From: Notospermus geniculatus
Lineage: Eukaryota > Nemertea > Pilidiophora > Heteronemertea > Lineidae
NCBI GenBank assembly: GCA_002633025.1
Contig: NMRB01002087.1
Span: 1-64,000 of the forward strand
Reading direction: 5' to 3'
DNA length: 64,000 nt
A program made the position numbers and the translations under genes. The notes under the pieces are model-generated. The model made no database searches and had not been told where the DNA came from. It saw only the letters and a list, made by a program, of their open reading frames with translations. This document shows, in pieces, positions 1 through 11,714 of the stretch. Each line of letters opens with the position of its first letter. Positions within the stretch are counted from its first letter, which is position 1.

Positions 1-230
1 CACTAATCCTTCACCATTCAGTGTATCACCAGGCTACTCACACTTCATACTCTGTCACAGAGGTGAGCACAATGGCCCTGGCCATTTCATTAGACTTACA
101 TCCATTGTGCTCTTAGGTCTTCACTGTTGATTGGCTTTGTCCATCCGCTGTAATCCCCCAGGCGAGGCCAAACACAACCAGCCGGTTATGTCTTACGGCA
201 TTAGAGGTACACAGAAAGGATTGCATAGTT

Positions 231-1060
231 ATCTAAATTGAAATGGACAATTGTCACATCCCTCCATGGACTGTCCCCCCGCAACCACTGGACCATTTTC
301 AGATGACTACCCATGTGTTAGGCTGCTGTAGTAGCTCCTGTGTTAAGTTTGGTCCAGGAAGAACAGCATGCCATCCTTTGTCTCATGAACGGATTGTCCT
401 TACAACAAAAATGGGTGATAAAAAGAATTAGCAAATTTTTTAACCCAACAGAGGTCTTCTTTGGGCCGTCCTTAGGACGAAATCTCAATCTAATTGGAAT
501 AAGCCACGTACAGATGCATACCATCAACACATATGAAGAAAGAACAAGGAAAATCACGTAGAATGATCATTTATCATCATAATAACAGAAACAGCAAACG
601 GTTCACAACATGGGTGTGACTCTCCTCCTACCACACCACACAGTAATCTAAATTGAAATGGACAATTGTCACATCCCTCCATGGACTGTCCCCCCGCAAC
701 CACTGGACCATTTTCAGATGACTACCCATGTGTTAGGCTGCTGTAGTAGCTCCTGTGTTAAGTTTGGTCCAGGAACAACAGCATGCCATCCTTTGTCTCA
801 TGAACGGATTGTCCTTACAACAAAAATGGGTGATAAAAAGAATTAGCAAATTTTTTAACCCAACAGAGGTCTTCTTTGGGCCGTCCTTAGGACGAAATCT
901 CAATCTAATTGGAATAGGCCACGTACAGATGCATACCATCAACACATATGAAGAAAGAACAAGGAAAATCACGTAGAATGATCATTTATCATCATAATAA
1001 CAGAAACAGCAAACGGTTCACAACATGGGTGTGACTCTCCTCCTACCACACCACACAGTA
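231..1060. repeat. Two-copy tandem repeat, 415-bp unit
   Basis: Positions 231-645 and 646-1060 are nearly identical; only a few bases differ (for example near 362/777 and 505/920). Short open frames recur in both copies, but they are open on both strands and show no family, so I do not call genes. The part at about 400-520, read on the minus strand, matches 4741-4860, so the unit contains an interspersed repeat that was later duplicated. Confidence 0.9.
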
Positions 1061-1261
1061 AGGTGTCACCATCTAGCAACAGGGCCATACAAACACTTCA
1101 GGGTTTACATAATGAGATAATTTCGAGTGACCAGATCTGGTTTCCAATTATTCTTCTCAGCTGCGGGCAATGTGGGATATATTGCAGCCAGATCTTGCTG
1201 GGGAAATTGCTTCTGACTTATTCTATTGCTAACCCTCTAACCCTGCCCTTGGAGGAAAATT

Positions 1262-1361
1262 AACCAAATTCACTAAAAATGATCCTCAACTTGCCCTGTG
1301 TCCTCAATCAAAACCAAATTCACTAAAAATGATCCTCAAATTGCCCTGTGTCCTCAATCAT
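1262..1361. repeat. Two-copy tandem repeat, 50-bp unit
   Basis: The block beginning AACCAAATTCACTAAAAATG occurs at 1262 and again at 1312 with one base change (CAACTT versus CAAATT). It is a simple local duplication. Confidence 0.9.
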
Positions 1362-2541
1362 GGGGTACTACACATTTTTCATTCATTCAACACACGTGCT
1401 TGACTCCTCATCGGTTTTATACCACAGTGTAGCCAATCAAGATCTGTTTTTACTTAGTCCTACTTGTACAAATTTAAATACACGCAGATGTGATGCTGAA
1501 AAATATGTGGTGAAAGACATTTTTTCATCAGGGAAGCGAGTACATCCCCTGCTCATTCCCTGCTGTGTGAAAAATGTTAAAAACTGCATCACCCTGGAAG
1601 AGGGACAACAGGGACTGGGTGCTGGTAGATGTCAGAAATCTTCCATAAATGTAATCTGCAAAGACATATCAAAGATTAGAAAGGAAACAAAAAACAAAAC
1701 GCAAGGATCCATATACATGAACTTATTTGAAAATAAAATTCCCTACATTGTACTTCCTGCAAGTTTAAAAACCTACATGCATCGTAATTTACACTGATTT
1801 ACCAACCATGGCTTTTGAGAATTGATGCAATGGACATAAGAAAAGAATGTTCTATTCGGTAGAATTCCCCATTGTCTCGGATGGTCGGATGGAGCACTTC
1901 TCAACATCATGGTTGCTTAAGATTTTACTCACAGCAGCTCCGTGAACTGGGAAATATTTCAAATTACAGTGATGATAGTAGGGCCTACATGTAGAGATTG
2001 ATTTATACCTTTGTAATCAGTATGTGAATTTGAAAATCACTTTCATATTTGGTTAAGAAAAAGTATGTGCATCTTGATGATAACAAATCTACACTTCCAA
2101 CTCCAGCTGGAATACTTCTAACACTTTTTTGGCCAAGTAATTTTATCACACAACATATGGATAGTTGTTAACCAGACAGAAAGCTAAGCCTGCTCTCGTC
2201 TGGCAACTGCTTTTTCGATGATTGGCTGGAATATACTGCCTGTGAAGTTTAGAAAACAAAAGACAAATATAGCACATGGGTTGATGTAAACAGGAAGTCA
2301 ACTTTAAAGAAATCGCCACTTTTCTCTTCTCCAGGCTAACACTTTCTTTTTTCACAAGGATTGGTTTCATTCTCATTAATGGGTAGAATGGGGTGGTAGG
2401 TTGCCAGCTCAGGTGCAATTCTGGCAGGTCCAGCTGCAGGGGTCTCCTCAAACACCAGAAGAGGTAACCAGAAGAGGTACAGTGGGATCCTCTTGCATGT
2501 CTTCTTCACGCTGAACAGGATGCTCATCGGTGGTATCCAGG
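1362..2541. other. Stretch with no supportable gene
   Basis: The longest open frame here (1348-1797, plus strand, 149 codons) has no recognisable domain, no clear splice context and ordinary AT-rich composition. I see no inverted repeat or RNA gene. It may be intergenic or intronic. Confidence 0.5.
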
Positions 2542-2656
2542 GCCCATATTCATAAAACCTTGCTAGCTTAGTTGGTTGCTAGTTGTGTACATTGGCCTGT
2601 ACAAACTAGGCACTTTAGCAGGCAACTAAGCCTAGCAAGGTTTTATGAATATGGGC
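2542..2656. mobile_element. Short palindromic MITE-like element
   Basis: The left end GCCCATATTCATAAAACC is mirrored by GGTTTTATGAATATGGGC at the right end. The arms continue inward for about 35 bp with few mismatches around a roughly 40-bp centre. The size (115 bp) and hairpin shape fit a non-autonomous DNA transposon. I could not settle a target-site duplication. Confidence 0.75.
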
Positions 2657-3111
2657 ACAGCACTTTTGGATCAACCGCTTAACCCAGTCGACCCGCACAG
2701 GTCTGAACAGCGCCACGACGTCTAGCCGTGGTATTTGGCTGAGTATGGAAGGTGGACTGTTCAGAAACATAAAAATAGAGTTATCAACAGAGGAGTGTCA
2801 CTTACAGGCAGAAAAAGTGATCTAATCATTTTCAACCTCAGATGCCTCCATCATTGACATAATCATCATATCAGACTTGATATTTTGTCCACCACACTCT
2901 TATCTGATGGCACAAATCGGCTCCTATAACCAGTTAACACCCGGAGCAATAGGAACAAGTTCTACTCTTAGGTTTTTATACTCTAGAAATCAAATGAGCT
3001 GATTATTTTTGACCTGAGATGTTTGAGTCATGGTGATATCGACGTTCAATATCACGAAATTTGATATTTTGAGGTAACTTGCCATATTGTCAACTGATCA
3101 ACATGAAACAA

Positions 3112-3300
3112 GTCTTAATTCATGCCTGCTTATCCAAGGACAGGATGTGGTAAAATTCTCAGCCTCATGTGTCCGGGTGATTGAGGTATCATGAGATTTT
3201 GATATTTTCAAACTTGATAATTTGCAATATCTCTGCCCGTGGTTGAGGTAGAGACATGATATCACCCATACTTAGGTTAATGAGCTTTCAGATTACGCAA
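3112..3300. repeat. Interspersed repeat, inverted copy at 50925-51090
   Basis: This block matches 50925-51090 in reverse complement over most of its length, including CAATCACCCGGACACATGAG and CACCCATACTTAGGTTAATG (as read on one or the other strand). Neither copy has a coding frame. The family is unknown. Confidence 0.75.
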
Positions 3301-3471
3301 TGACCTTGAAGGTCAGAGGTCAAGGTCAAGGTCAAACAGTTCTTAAGCGCAAATCTCCTCGGAATTTCAGGGGAAAACTAATTAGAGGCCTGCATTAACA
3401 ATCCCCTATTGTTTAATCAAGGATCCCTGTTCCAGTTACGCAATACTTCTCAAGGTCAGAGGTCAAGGTCA
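3300..3471. repeat. AGGTCA-type direct repeats
   Basis: Two clusters, 3300-3337 and 3451-3471, contain consecutive AGGTCA/AAGGTCA hexamers. This hexamer is the half-site of nuclear receptors, but similar GACCT-rich repeats occur in many invertebrate repeat families. I regard it as repeat-derived sequence with possible binding capacity. Confidence 0.55.
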
Positions 3472-3926
3472 CAGATAACTAGCTCTAGAGTAGTAAACTT
3501 ATCATCGGAAACCATAGACATCGCTCCGATGTCCTGCTCTTGTTTCACGCCGCAATGCCTCCCACACAAAAGCGATTCGCGTGCGATGCCAAATCGCTTG
3601 GCGAATCGTTTCTAGTGTGCACTCAACCTAAACGAAAACGTGCATGGTAGCCTAGAAATACGCCATGACGCATTGAAGTTCACATTACAAAAAAAGGCTG
3701 GCGCGGCATTTTCAAAAAATCTCTCTCGAGGCAATCTCTGCGGCATGTCGCGCCACCAAAATTTCGGTCGCGGTCGCGTTCGTTCCCATTTCTTTAAGCC
3801 TACGTCACACTGTAGCGACTTAGGAGGGCGAATTCCCACGAACTAGAAAAAGTGATAAAATCGTGGCAATTCGTATTGGGCTCGTGGTGGATTCTCCCTC
3901 ATTCGCCGGCATTCTTGGCCAGTCTC

Positions 3927-4486
3927 ACAGGGGCTGCGGCTGTTCGGAAATGTTCAAAACATTCTCGGTCCAAGCGCGATTTATTTTTCATCGCACTGCA
4001 TTCTTGGAGCCAGTCGTGGCGATTCGCATATATTCTTGAACATTCGTAGGGGGGTCGTAGTGAGGATCGGGAGCAAGAATGACCACGACCAATCACGACA
4101 ACAGCCCCTGTCACATTGTGGCGACTGTTGTGGCGAATCCCCGCGAACTTGGGGGGGGGGGATTATTTTTTGTCGTCGTAATTCGCCTGAATCACCATAA
4201 ATGTATACGATCGCAGTACGAACTCACTACCATTCGCGGGGGGATCTTCCCACGGTTCTCACTCATTCGTAGTGGAGTCGTGCTCAATCGTACTGATTCG
4301 TACTAACTCGCGGTGCTCACGGTCAATCGCGCCTCACTACGACCTCCCTACGAATGTATCAATAATATTTGCGTTGCGAATCGCCACGACTGGCTCCAAG
4401 AATGCAGTAGGGATGCAGTACGATGAAAAATAAATCTTGCTTGGACCGCGAATGTTTGAACATTTCAAAACAGTCGCAGCCGCTCT
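3927..4486. mobile_element. Inverted-repeat element with arms of about 105 bp
   Basis: The arm 3927-4032 is the reverse complement, with a few indels, of 4370-4486. Both contain GATTTATTTTTCATCG and TTGGAGCCAGTCGTGGCGAT. The interior is full of short ATTCG/CGAAT words on both strands, so the whole segment can fold on itself. Short frames inside are shadows of this repetition. Confidence 0.7.
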
Positions 4487-4740
4487 GAAGGCCTGTTTAC
4501 ACCGGCGACTGGCGGGCGCGTATGCGTTTGCGTCTGCGTCTGCGATCGATTGTGTTCTAGCTGTGTCAAATGGGTGTTTATACCAGCGATCGCGTCTGCG
4601 AGTCGAAAGACGCGTCCGCAGGGAATGGCCCTTGGAGCAAAAAATCGCGCGTTTTTCTTGACGCCTCAGGGATTTCGCTGGGAATTGACTTTTGATATAT
4701 CATATTTTGTGTGTCGAGTTTTGTGCTTTCCTTCACTTTT

Positions 4741-4860
4741 GGCCTATTCCTATTCCAATTAGATTGAGATTCCGTCCTAAGAAGGCCGGTCTGAAGAAGA
4801 CACCTGTTGGGAAAAAAAATTTGCTATTTTTTTATCGCACATTTTTGTGTTAACTTTGCC
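4741..4860 (+). repeat. Copy of the repeat within the 415-bp unit
   Basis: ATTCCAATTAGATTGAGATT and the following hairpin-containing segment up to about 4860 match the reverse complement of 400-520. The segment CTGAAGAAGACACCTGTTGG resembles stem-loops common near retroelement ends (compare 18771 and 35216), but no element boundary is visible. Confidence 0.7.
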
Positions 4861-6000
4861 CAGGTAACTTTGTGAATTTTCTGTAATTTATCATGTAAAT
4901 ATTCTGTAATCATGTCATGCCTCCGGAGGATTTTTGTTAATTAAACAATTATAATTCTAATTGTACATCTCTTTTTATTGCCACATCATCAATACAGTGT
5001 TACTTTAATTGCCGTCAGATGGAATGCATATCATTACACCGTGCAGTCCCAAATGGGATTCGTCTTCAATGGGTCCTCTATCAAGCCATTTCGAGGGTAA
5101 CTGAATTTGATTAATTGTCCGCTATGTTTTAGTGAAAAAATCACCGAAAAAGACCCATTTCCAATAAAGATATTTATGTTTTAAGGTGAACATGATAATG
5201 ATTCTGAAAAGTTTGAAGAGGATTGCGTTTTGATATTTTGAAAGATGATTAGTGCAGGTAACATGTACGGGTGGTCGTTTCAGTGCGAGATGCTGCGAGG
5301 TGCTGTTTTTGACGCAATGAAAACGATGAATTTTTCAGTTTTCGTGCGTGGGCAACATCCAGTGCCATTGTTCCCTTCTATTGTTTGGAGTCTGACCATT
5401 GTACAAGGGAAGTGCTGAATGCACACGGAAATTACCGAAGATTAGATCGGCTTTTCCCGACCATCGTGCGGCGTTATTAGCCTATTGTCCCCCTAAGCAC
5501 TTTAGCAAACAGCGGAACGATGATTGTACTGTTTGATGTGAGGTCCGTGCTCCCTCCTTCTAAATAATACCTCCATGGTCGGACGGACGTGTTTCTTGCT
5601 CGCTCCGTGGTTTTGTAAGGTCCACATGTACAGGCAATGTATGAATGGTAGGTATGGTATTTCGTGGAAATGTTGGGTGGAGGCTAGCTGTGGGTTAGAT
5701 AAATTGTGGGGTCCTCAACTAGCAAGGTTGTTGGACTGCTGTGGTTATTTTAGCGGCGTGGTTGGACCGCTAGCGATTAGCGGCGTGGTGGGACCGCTAG
5801 ATTACTGAAGTGAACGGCAGGCGTGAGTGGCGGATGCATGGCCTAGGTTTAATGATCTATCTCTGACCTGGTGCGCTGTCAAGGTTAGCTATGGCATATT
5901 GTGTGTAGCTTGTGACGATATGCTGATATAGGCTACAGGGTTCGTGTTCCCTTGGGATACGCATGACGTGACGCATATTATTATGTGAAGGATGAATAAA
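4861..6000. other. Stretch with no supportable gene
   Basis: The stretch is AT-rich at first and balanced later, with a small internal duplication of GCGGCGTGGT...GGACCGCTAG at 5753-5802. I find no coding frame with family features, RNA gene or clear transposon end. Confidence 0.45.
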
Positions 6001-6001
6001 G

Positions 6002-7032
6002 CCGCGTTCACACCTAAAACGTTTTCGTACCGTTTTCCGTAGATCGTTCCACGGAAAACGCTCCGTCTCCCAACGGTAAAAATGCGCGTATTCACACTAG
6101 TTTATATCGTTCTATCCCGAACGATATAAGCGTAGACACCAAGGGCCGTATTCAAAAAGGGTGATCATCGCGCGATTAAGACTTAGACGCGTGTAACTTC
6201 ACTAAATGCACACACTTCCACCATGCATTTGACGAAGTTACACGCGTCTAAGTCTTAAACACCCTTTTTGAATACGGCCCCAAACGTTTAACGAAGTCAT
6301 TTACAGGAGCGAGTTGAAACTGAAAAGATCGCGTCAAGGTCATCCCCCTCCCGCTGCCTCTCAATGTCCTCATCCCTCCATATTTCCACAAGTGCCAACT
6401 GTTCATTTGGACCTCAGGCGAGTCATCAATTAACGTTCACAAGTTCATGGCCATTGTGAAAAAAATGACAAGTAAAAACAATGAAATATTACGAAATTGA
6501 TGAGAAATCATGAACCAGTAAACATGATTGTGGACATGGATGAAACAGGAAGAAAGTAGCGGTGAGGGAGGGTTACGCGGGGTGCGTATTAACCCCCCCC
6601 CCCCCCACCGAATCGGACCGAATCTGAGCATAACGTAAGTGAATTGGAATCAACTTCATTTTGCTTTTTAAATGCAAGAATGATAAATTAGAATGAAAAA
6701 AATACAAATACAAATACAAATAAAAGGCAGATTTACGAATGTTATATTTTGTTAGGACTCTGATACAAGGTAGACCAGTTCATCCTTGCCGTCTACACTC
6801 CCATGCTGCATCGACGGCAAGCACTGTAGCGCCACGAGTTGATGCGTTTTCGCTTTAACGATATAAGCGTTCAGACGCACAACTTGGGCGTTGGGGCTGT
6901 AACGTTATAACTAAAACAGTTTTCGTCCGAACGTTTTGAAAGCGTTATAAGAACTTTTGTGTCTGAACAGCTGAATCGTTATAAAACCTAAAACTGTTTC
7001 CCGAACGTTATAAGGCTCTAGTGTGAACGGGC
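6002..7032. mobile_element. Possible larger element with GTTCACAC/GTGTGAAC ends
   Basis: The left end CCGCGTTCACACCTAAAACG is answered by CTAGTGTGAACGGGC at 7018-7032. The interior repeats CGTTATAA and ACGATATAAGCG on both strands. The terminal match is short, so the boundaries are tentative. The 6143-6280 element sits inside it. Confidence 0.4.
6143..6280. mobile_element. 138-bp MITE with GGGCCGTATTC ends
   Basis: GGGCCGTATTCAAAAAGGGT at the left is mirrored by ACCCTTTTTGAATACGGCCC at the right. A second inner stem follows (GACTTAGACGCGTGTAACTT against AAGTTACACGCGTCTAAGTC). This near-perfect hairpin is inserted inside the larger 6002-7032 structure. Related GGGCCGTATTC ends occur at 10866. 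Confidence 0.85.
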
Positions 7033-7043
7033 GAGAATGAATA

Positions 7044-7434
7044 GGGAGGTTTCGCAAAACTGGCGAAAAACGAAGTACGAAATACGAAATTGGACTTCAC
7101 TTCCATGACGTAATGTATTACAGGAGATGGTTGATACCGCAAATATCGGCTGCTGCAAGAGCGTCTTTTAGCGTTTTACATTAAACGGAAAGAGTAACGG
7201 TGTATCTTTAATTTATAAATTTCCACTTAGTATCTACGAAGTGGAAACGAAACATAAATTTGTAAGTTTAATATACACCATAACTCTGTCGGTTTAACGT
7301 ATAATACGCTAAAAGACGCTCTTTCACCAGGCGATATTTGTGGTACCAACCATCACCAGAAATACATTACGTCATGGAAGTGGTCCAAATTCCTTATTTC
7401 GTACTTCGTTTTTCGTCTGATTTACGAAACCTCC
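7044..7434. mobile_element. MITE, GGGAGGTTTCG family, about 390 bp
   Basis: The left end GGGAGGTTTCGCAAAAC faces an inverted right end CGAAACCTCC. Long inner stems match, for example CGAAAAACGAAGTACGAAAT against ATTTCGTACTTCGTTTTTCG and CATGACGTAATGTATT against its complement. Related ends are at 8747-8874 and 19884-20027. Confidence 0.8.
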
Positions 7435-7437
7435 ATA

Positions 7438-8746
7438 AATAGTTATGGGACGGGAAAAGTGGATGTAGTGGAGCCCTCAGGGGTAATGTATGCATGCTTG
7501 ATGTTGCATGTATGTTTAGTAGCTATGGCGCGCCCATGACCGGGGATGCATGGGCCTCTATCTGTCTGCTACTTTTCTGTGGATCTGGTCGCTGTGTTCG
7601 TTCCTGGAGAAGGCCAAGTGAATGTCTCTTGTGATTTACTAGGTATTGGTGTTACAACCATTTCCTCTCCTCGGGGACAACTAGAGTCGCAGTGGGAACC
7701 TTCCCACGTGAGGTGGGGAATGTGAGGTCACCTTTGTCCTTTATTGGCTGTGGACATATTGATTTTTATTTAAAGCACAACATGGAAATCGTAAGTTCCG
7801 TGTTGAATAATAATGGGAACACGCATGTTCCTTTAATCCGGAGGAAGCAGCGGCTGTATTATGGTGCTTCTGTTGTTGTGTGAGAATTCCTCATTTACGG
7901 CGTGCGAAGGACGAAGGTGCCTTCCCATCCCCAGATAGATTTGAATGAGGAGGTAGCCTAATTTTTTCTACCATTTGATGGCGCTGCGACCGTATCCACT
8001 TTTCCACTGTGACGTTGTTCGGAACGTCAACGTCACACTGCCGTGACGTTGTGGCTTCATGCTCGCACCTCACATTGCCACGGAGATTACGTCCTCAAGA
8101 CAATGAAGAGGCCTGATATGGTCGCAGCGACATATTTCCGTGGAGAAGTGGCGACCTCCTCATTAGTCCTGAAAGAAGGTTTTTCATACAGTGTTAGTGA
8201 TCTGTTCCCATTGCTGAATGGGAACGTGTAATACATGTAGATGAGGGATCTGAATCCCAATTTAGCATATAGAGATACTAGTAAGTGTTAAAAAAAGTTG
8301 GATACGGAACGGTGCTGTGTGAAGTTATTTAAGAGGTTTATAGGCGGAGTCAAGGATCGATTACAGATACGTTTTGGTCCTGTTATATTCTTGGTCAGGA
8401 TTTGTTTTGAACCGGATAGTTCCTCTACATATCAGGGTTTGCTTGTGGGTTACGGAGAGGTGAAGTTGGGTGATAAATAGCATGATATTACATTGTCGCT
8501 GGTTCTCATTGTTGTCAAGTGTTGGGCGTATGAAGGGCAGGTGGTGCGTTGGCATAATTGGTTGGTGTGTTGGCATTGTTGATAAGGGAATAGGCATATG
8601 CATGATTCTCCCCAATACTCCATGTCATACTCCATGTCGAGGATGACTGGGAGACGACGCGTCACTGAGGGTGTTGTAACCGAGGTTACAGGAAAGCCAC
8701 AAGAGGGCCATGACACGTCAGCATTCGGGACGAGGAGTACTTAGTA
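7438..8746. other. Stretch with no supportable gene
   Basis: Short frames on both strands (for example 7692-7883 and 8298-8480) show no domain or splice logic. I see nothing else assignable. Confidence 0.4.
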
Positions 8747-8874
8747 GGGAGTTTTCGCAAAGCCCCCGAAACGCCAACGCGAACGCCCAACCCATTGTTC
8801 GATGGCACGACGAGAGCACCGAACAAAAGGATAGACGTTCGCGTTGGCGTTTCGGGGGCTTTGCGAAAACTCCC
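8747..8874. mobile_element. 128-bp near-perfect palindromic MITE
   Basis: GGGAGTTTTCGCAAAGCCCC at the left is the exact complement of the right end, and the match continues through CGAAACGCCAACGCGAACG, giving arms of about 43 bp. It is flanked by TA on both sides. A decayed right half of the same family lies at 33628-33682. Confidence 0.88.
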
Positions 8875-9595
8875 TAACGTGAACAAGAAAATTCCGCTTT
8901 AGGGTGCTTTTGACTATCAGGATGTGTATCAGCTGAGCATTCATCCCTAGTAGGTACCGGTACTGTTTTCCGTATTTTTTAATTTCGGCCTTGGTTCTCA
9001 TGACATATTTGCTATGCCTAAATTTGCGTGTTTTTGTTTGTCCCTTAGCTTACTGCGTGCATGTACCGGAGGCCTACTCGCCGAGTATGTATATGCGGGG
9101 CCCGATAGGTGAAACATATGCCAAATGAATGCTGTGGGACAATATTTTAGTGTATGATATTCTGTCAGGCCTAGAAGTACAACTAGCTTCTCAGATATTT
9201 TATTTTATTACAGCTGTTCCACCGTTTCATGAGATGGGCGTGTACTGTCTGTACCTAAAATACCGTACTTGGAAAAAATGGCTGACAATATTAGTGCCAG
9301 TGGCAGTGCTTGGTTGTCCGGATCTCCATTTCGGCCTGTTTTCCCATCACTGATCACTTGTATAATCGGTGTTGTTTGTGTTGTTTATAGGCACTCAACA
9401 AATCACCACGTCAAGCGAGGTATCACTCTATGAAGATAACCCCAACCCTACATGGTTTTTTGGGAGGCCACTTTCTCTTTTTCCTCCATCTTTCTGGTTA
9501 TTTCTGGCCTCCATCTTTTTTTATTAATTTTTTTCATCAACAAAAATAACGATATGCAAATGCAGTACATGTACTACAGTATAACGTCAAAGGTA

Positions 9596-9743
9596 CAGTA
9601 GAACCTGCGTATTGAGGACACTATGGCAGCACTATGGCAGAAGTACACAATAACAAACTTCAGTAATGAAAGTCACGCCCCTATTTAGGACATGTGAGGC
9701 CATTGCCAAAGTACATGAAGTCCAAAATATGCAGGTTCTACTG
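9596..9743. mobile_element. 148-bp MITE, pogo/Tc1-like ends with TA duplication
   Basis: The element begins CAGTAGAACCTGC and ends GCAGGTTCTACTG, with TA immediately outside each end (9594-9595 and 9744-9745). CAGTNGAACC ends with a TA target fit the pogo/Tc1-mariner superfamily. There is no transposase. Relatives lie at 31647-32188 and 44350-44527, and single ends at about 11804. Confidence 0.85.
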
Positions 9744-9778
9744 TATTATACATAATATACATAATGCTCATGAGGAAA

Positions 9779-9830
9779 TCGGTGGGATTAGAACCCACGC
9801 CCAAAATTGACCATGTCAGTGATATGAAAA
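9779..9830 (-). repeat. tRNA-like B-box fragment
   Basis: Read on the minus strand, GTGGGTTCTAATCCCACC forms a T-arm with a polymerase III B-box. The rest of a cloverleaf is not convincing. It is probably a worn SINE head rather than a tRNA gene. Confidence 0.4.
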
Positions 9831-10379
9831 TATTTTTCATAAAGTTACCGGCCTCCGGCGATAAATTTATTACATGTATATCGTTATTGTCCGTTCCGCC
9901 GACCCGCCTCGTGAGAGAACGACTTTTGTAAAAAGAAAGAAATGTTCTGCGATCTGCAAAAACCAGTCAGATGGCGAAAGTCGACCTGGCAGGTTGTAAT
10001 GGGCTAATTTTTTATGTCACCATTCTCTGTCTTTTGTGAAATGGAATGTTCAGTTTGGTACGAGATTACAGAAAAGGCCACAAACTGCCAAGTCAACCTT
10101 CACCATCTTACCATCCTGAGCACAGTGGTTCTTACAGCTTCATCCTACGTCACTGTGCTCAGGATGCCATCTTACTGGCAGAATGGATGCATTACCAATC
10201 AAGTCGGATGATATATAACTGCAGACAGTCGAGCTTATCTATGACAAAACCAACTTTATTTTGCGAACGAATGAATTTTCCGTGTGCGTGAAAATTATCT
10301 TTTTCCAAACAGTGATTGGGAAAAATGTATATTTTTGTCCCTCCCCTCTTAAAGAAGATATGAAAGTAATATGTCAAAC

Positions 10380-10657
10380 TACGGTGGCCCAAACATGCCA
10401 TGTATAATTTTTGTCCACATTAAAATATTCTGAACATTATTGTATTTTTTCTCGAATTTCCACCCGGGTGGAAAGTATTTCCACCCGGGTGGAAAGTATT
10501 TCCACCCGGGTGGAAAGTATTCTCACCCGGGTGGAAAGTATTCTCACCCGGGTGGAAAGTATTCTCACCCGGGTGGAAATTCGAGAAAAAATACAATAAT
10601 GTTCAGAATATTTTAATGTGGACAAAAATATATACATGGCATGTTTGGGCCACCGTA
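10380..10657. mobile_element. 278-bp perfect palindromic element with six 21-bp inner repeats and a 6-bp target duplication
   Basis: The ends TACGGTGGCCCAAACATGCC and GGCATGTTTGGGCCACCGTA are inverted copies, and the arms continue through ATTCTGAACATTATTGTATT. The centre holds six copies of a 21-bp unit built on the palindrome CACCCGGGTG (10456-10580). TCAAAC lies directly outside both ends (10374-10379 and 10658-10663), a 6-bp target-site duplication. Frames on both strands translate as STRVE repeats, an artefact of the palindromic unit. Confidence 0.92.
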
Positions 10658-10865
10658 TCAAACAGCAGTAAAAAGAGTATCGCCTTCCTTACGACGAAAA
10701 CCCTAACTCCCTGGACTGTTGGTGGCAACATTTCAGAGAACGGAAAATATTTAAAAGTCACCCCAAACCATAGCATCTTGTCGTTCATTTGAAAACTATT
10801 CAGGCCGGTTATACTTTCATAATTAATGCAACCTGCTATTGTTAGTGTTATTTTTAAAGATTTAG

Positions 10866-11714
10866 GGCCGTATTCTAGAAATTTCCTTACAGGGCGGCGC
10901 ACACGAGCGACTAAATCCGGGCGACTGCCGACGAGACCATCGCTGGTGACGTCGTAGGAGACAATGGCTAGCGACGTCGCTTGCCGACCGCAATGGCGAC
11001 CATTTTTGGGATGAATACTAGTACGCAAACGACAGACGACCTCCCGGAGCTACTTAAGGGCGGCGCACACGAGCGACAATTTTGACCGATTTGTCGGCCG
11101 ACTTGGCTTCCGACCGCCAAAGCGACAAGATTTGGCGCTTCTGATTGGCTGATGTCTAGTCGCGCCACCAGTCTCGTCGGCGGTCGCCCAGATTTAGTCG
11201 CTCGTGTGCGCCGCCCTTTAGGCCACAGACCATCGTCACGTCGCATAGCATTAGTTTGCGGATCTTTTCCTGGTCGGCCGACAAGTTGCGAACTTCAAGA
11301 TGATCGGCCTTGGCGAACAAAGTTCAACATGTTGAATTTTGGTCGCCAGCATCTCCGGTCGCTGAGCGCAAATATATGTTCAAACCGATCGTTATGATCG
11401 GTCATAGCATAAACAGTCCGCATTTGATGGAACGACCACCTGAACCGATCGGGTAGTCGATGAAACTGATTAGTCGGTCGGGCAATGCGACCAGTCGGTT
11501 GGGACGACGACTTGCCGCAAACATGGGGTCAAATCTATCAGATTTCTGGTCGTTTTGGCAGTCTTGTCGGCAGTCGCCTTGATTTTGTCGCTCGTGTGCG
11601 ACATGCTTTAACAGTTTAAAGTATGGTCGACTTTAATATTTTGTAGTTTTCCCTGCAAACAATAATATAAGGTAAACCTTTAATACAGTTAAGGAAGCTT
11701 ATAGAATACGGACC
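10866..11714. mobile_element. Outer inverted-repeat element carrying nested insertions
   Basis: GGGCCGTATTCTAGAAATTT at 10866 is mirrored by ATAGAATACGGACC ending at 11714, with TTCCTTA/TAAGGAA inside. These ends resemble those of the 6143-6280 element. The interior is filled by the GGGCGGCGCACACG elements listed separately. Confidence 0.6.
10892..11216. mobile_element. Inverted-repeat element, GGGCGGCGCACACGAGCGAC family
   Basis: The left arm GGGCGGCGCACACGAGCGAC continues through CTAAATC-GGGCGAC and CCGACGAGAC and is mirrored at 11158-11216, giving arms of about 55 bp. A further copy of the end, preceded by TTAA, starts at 11056 and faces a degenerate partner near 11572-11607. Two overlapping or nested elements are therefore likely. 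Confidence 0.7.

Noticed and set aside
243-976. Short ORFs repeated in the 415-bp duplication
   Set aside because: They are open on both strands, shorter than 80 codons, without domains, and exist twice only because the DNA is duplicated.
1348-1797. 149-codon plus-strand ORF
   Set aside because: No recognisable domain or clear exon borders; codon use is not distinct from the AT-rich surroundings.
10411-10661. STRVE-repeat proteins on both strands
   Set aside because: Both come from the palindromic 21-bp unit CACCCGGGTG; identical coding on both strands shows it is an artefact.
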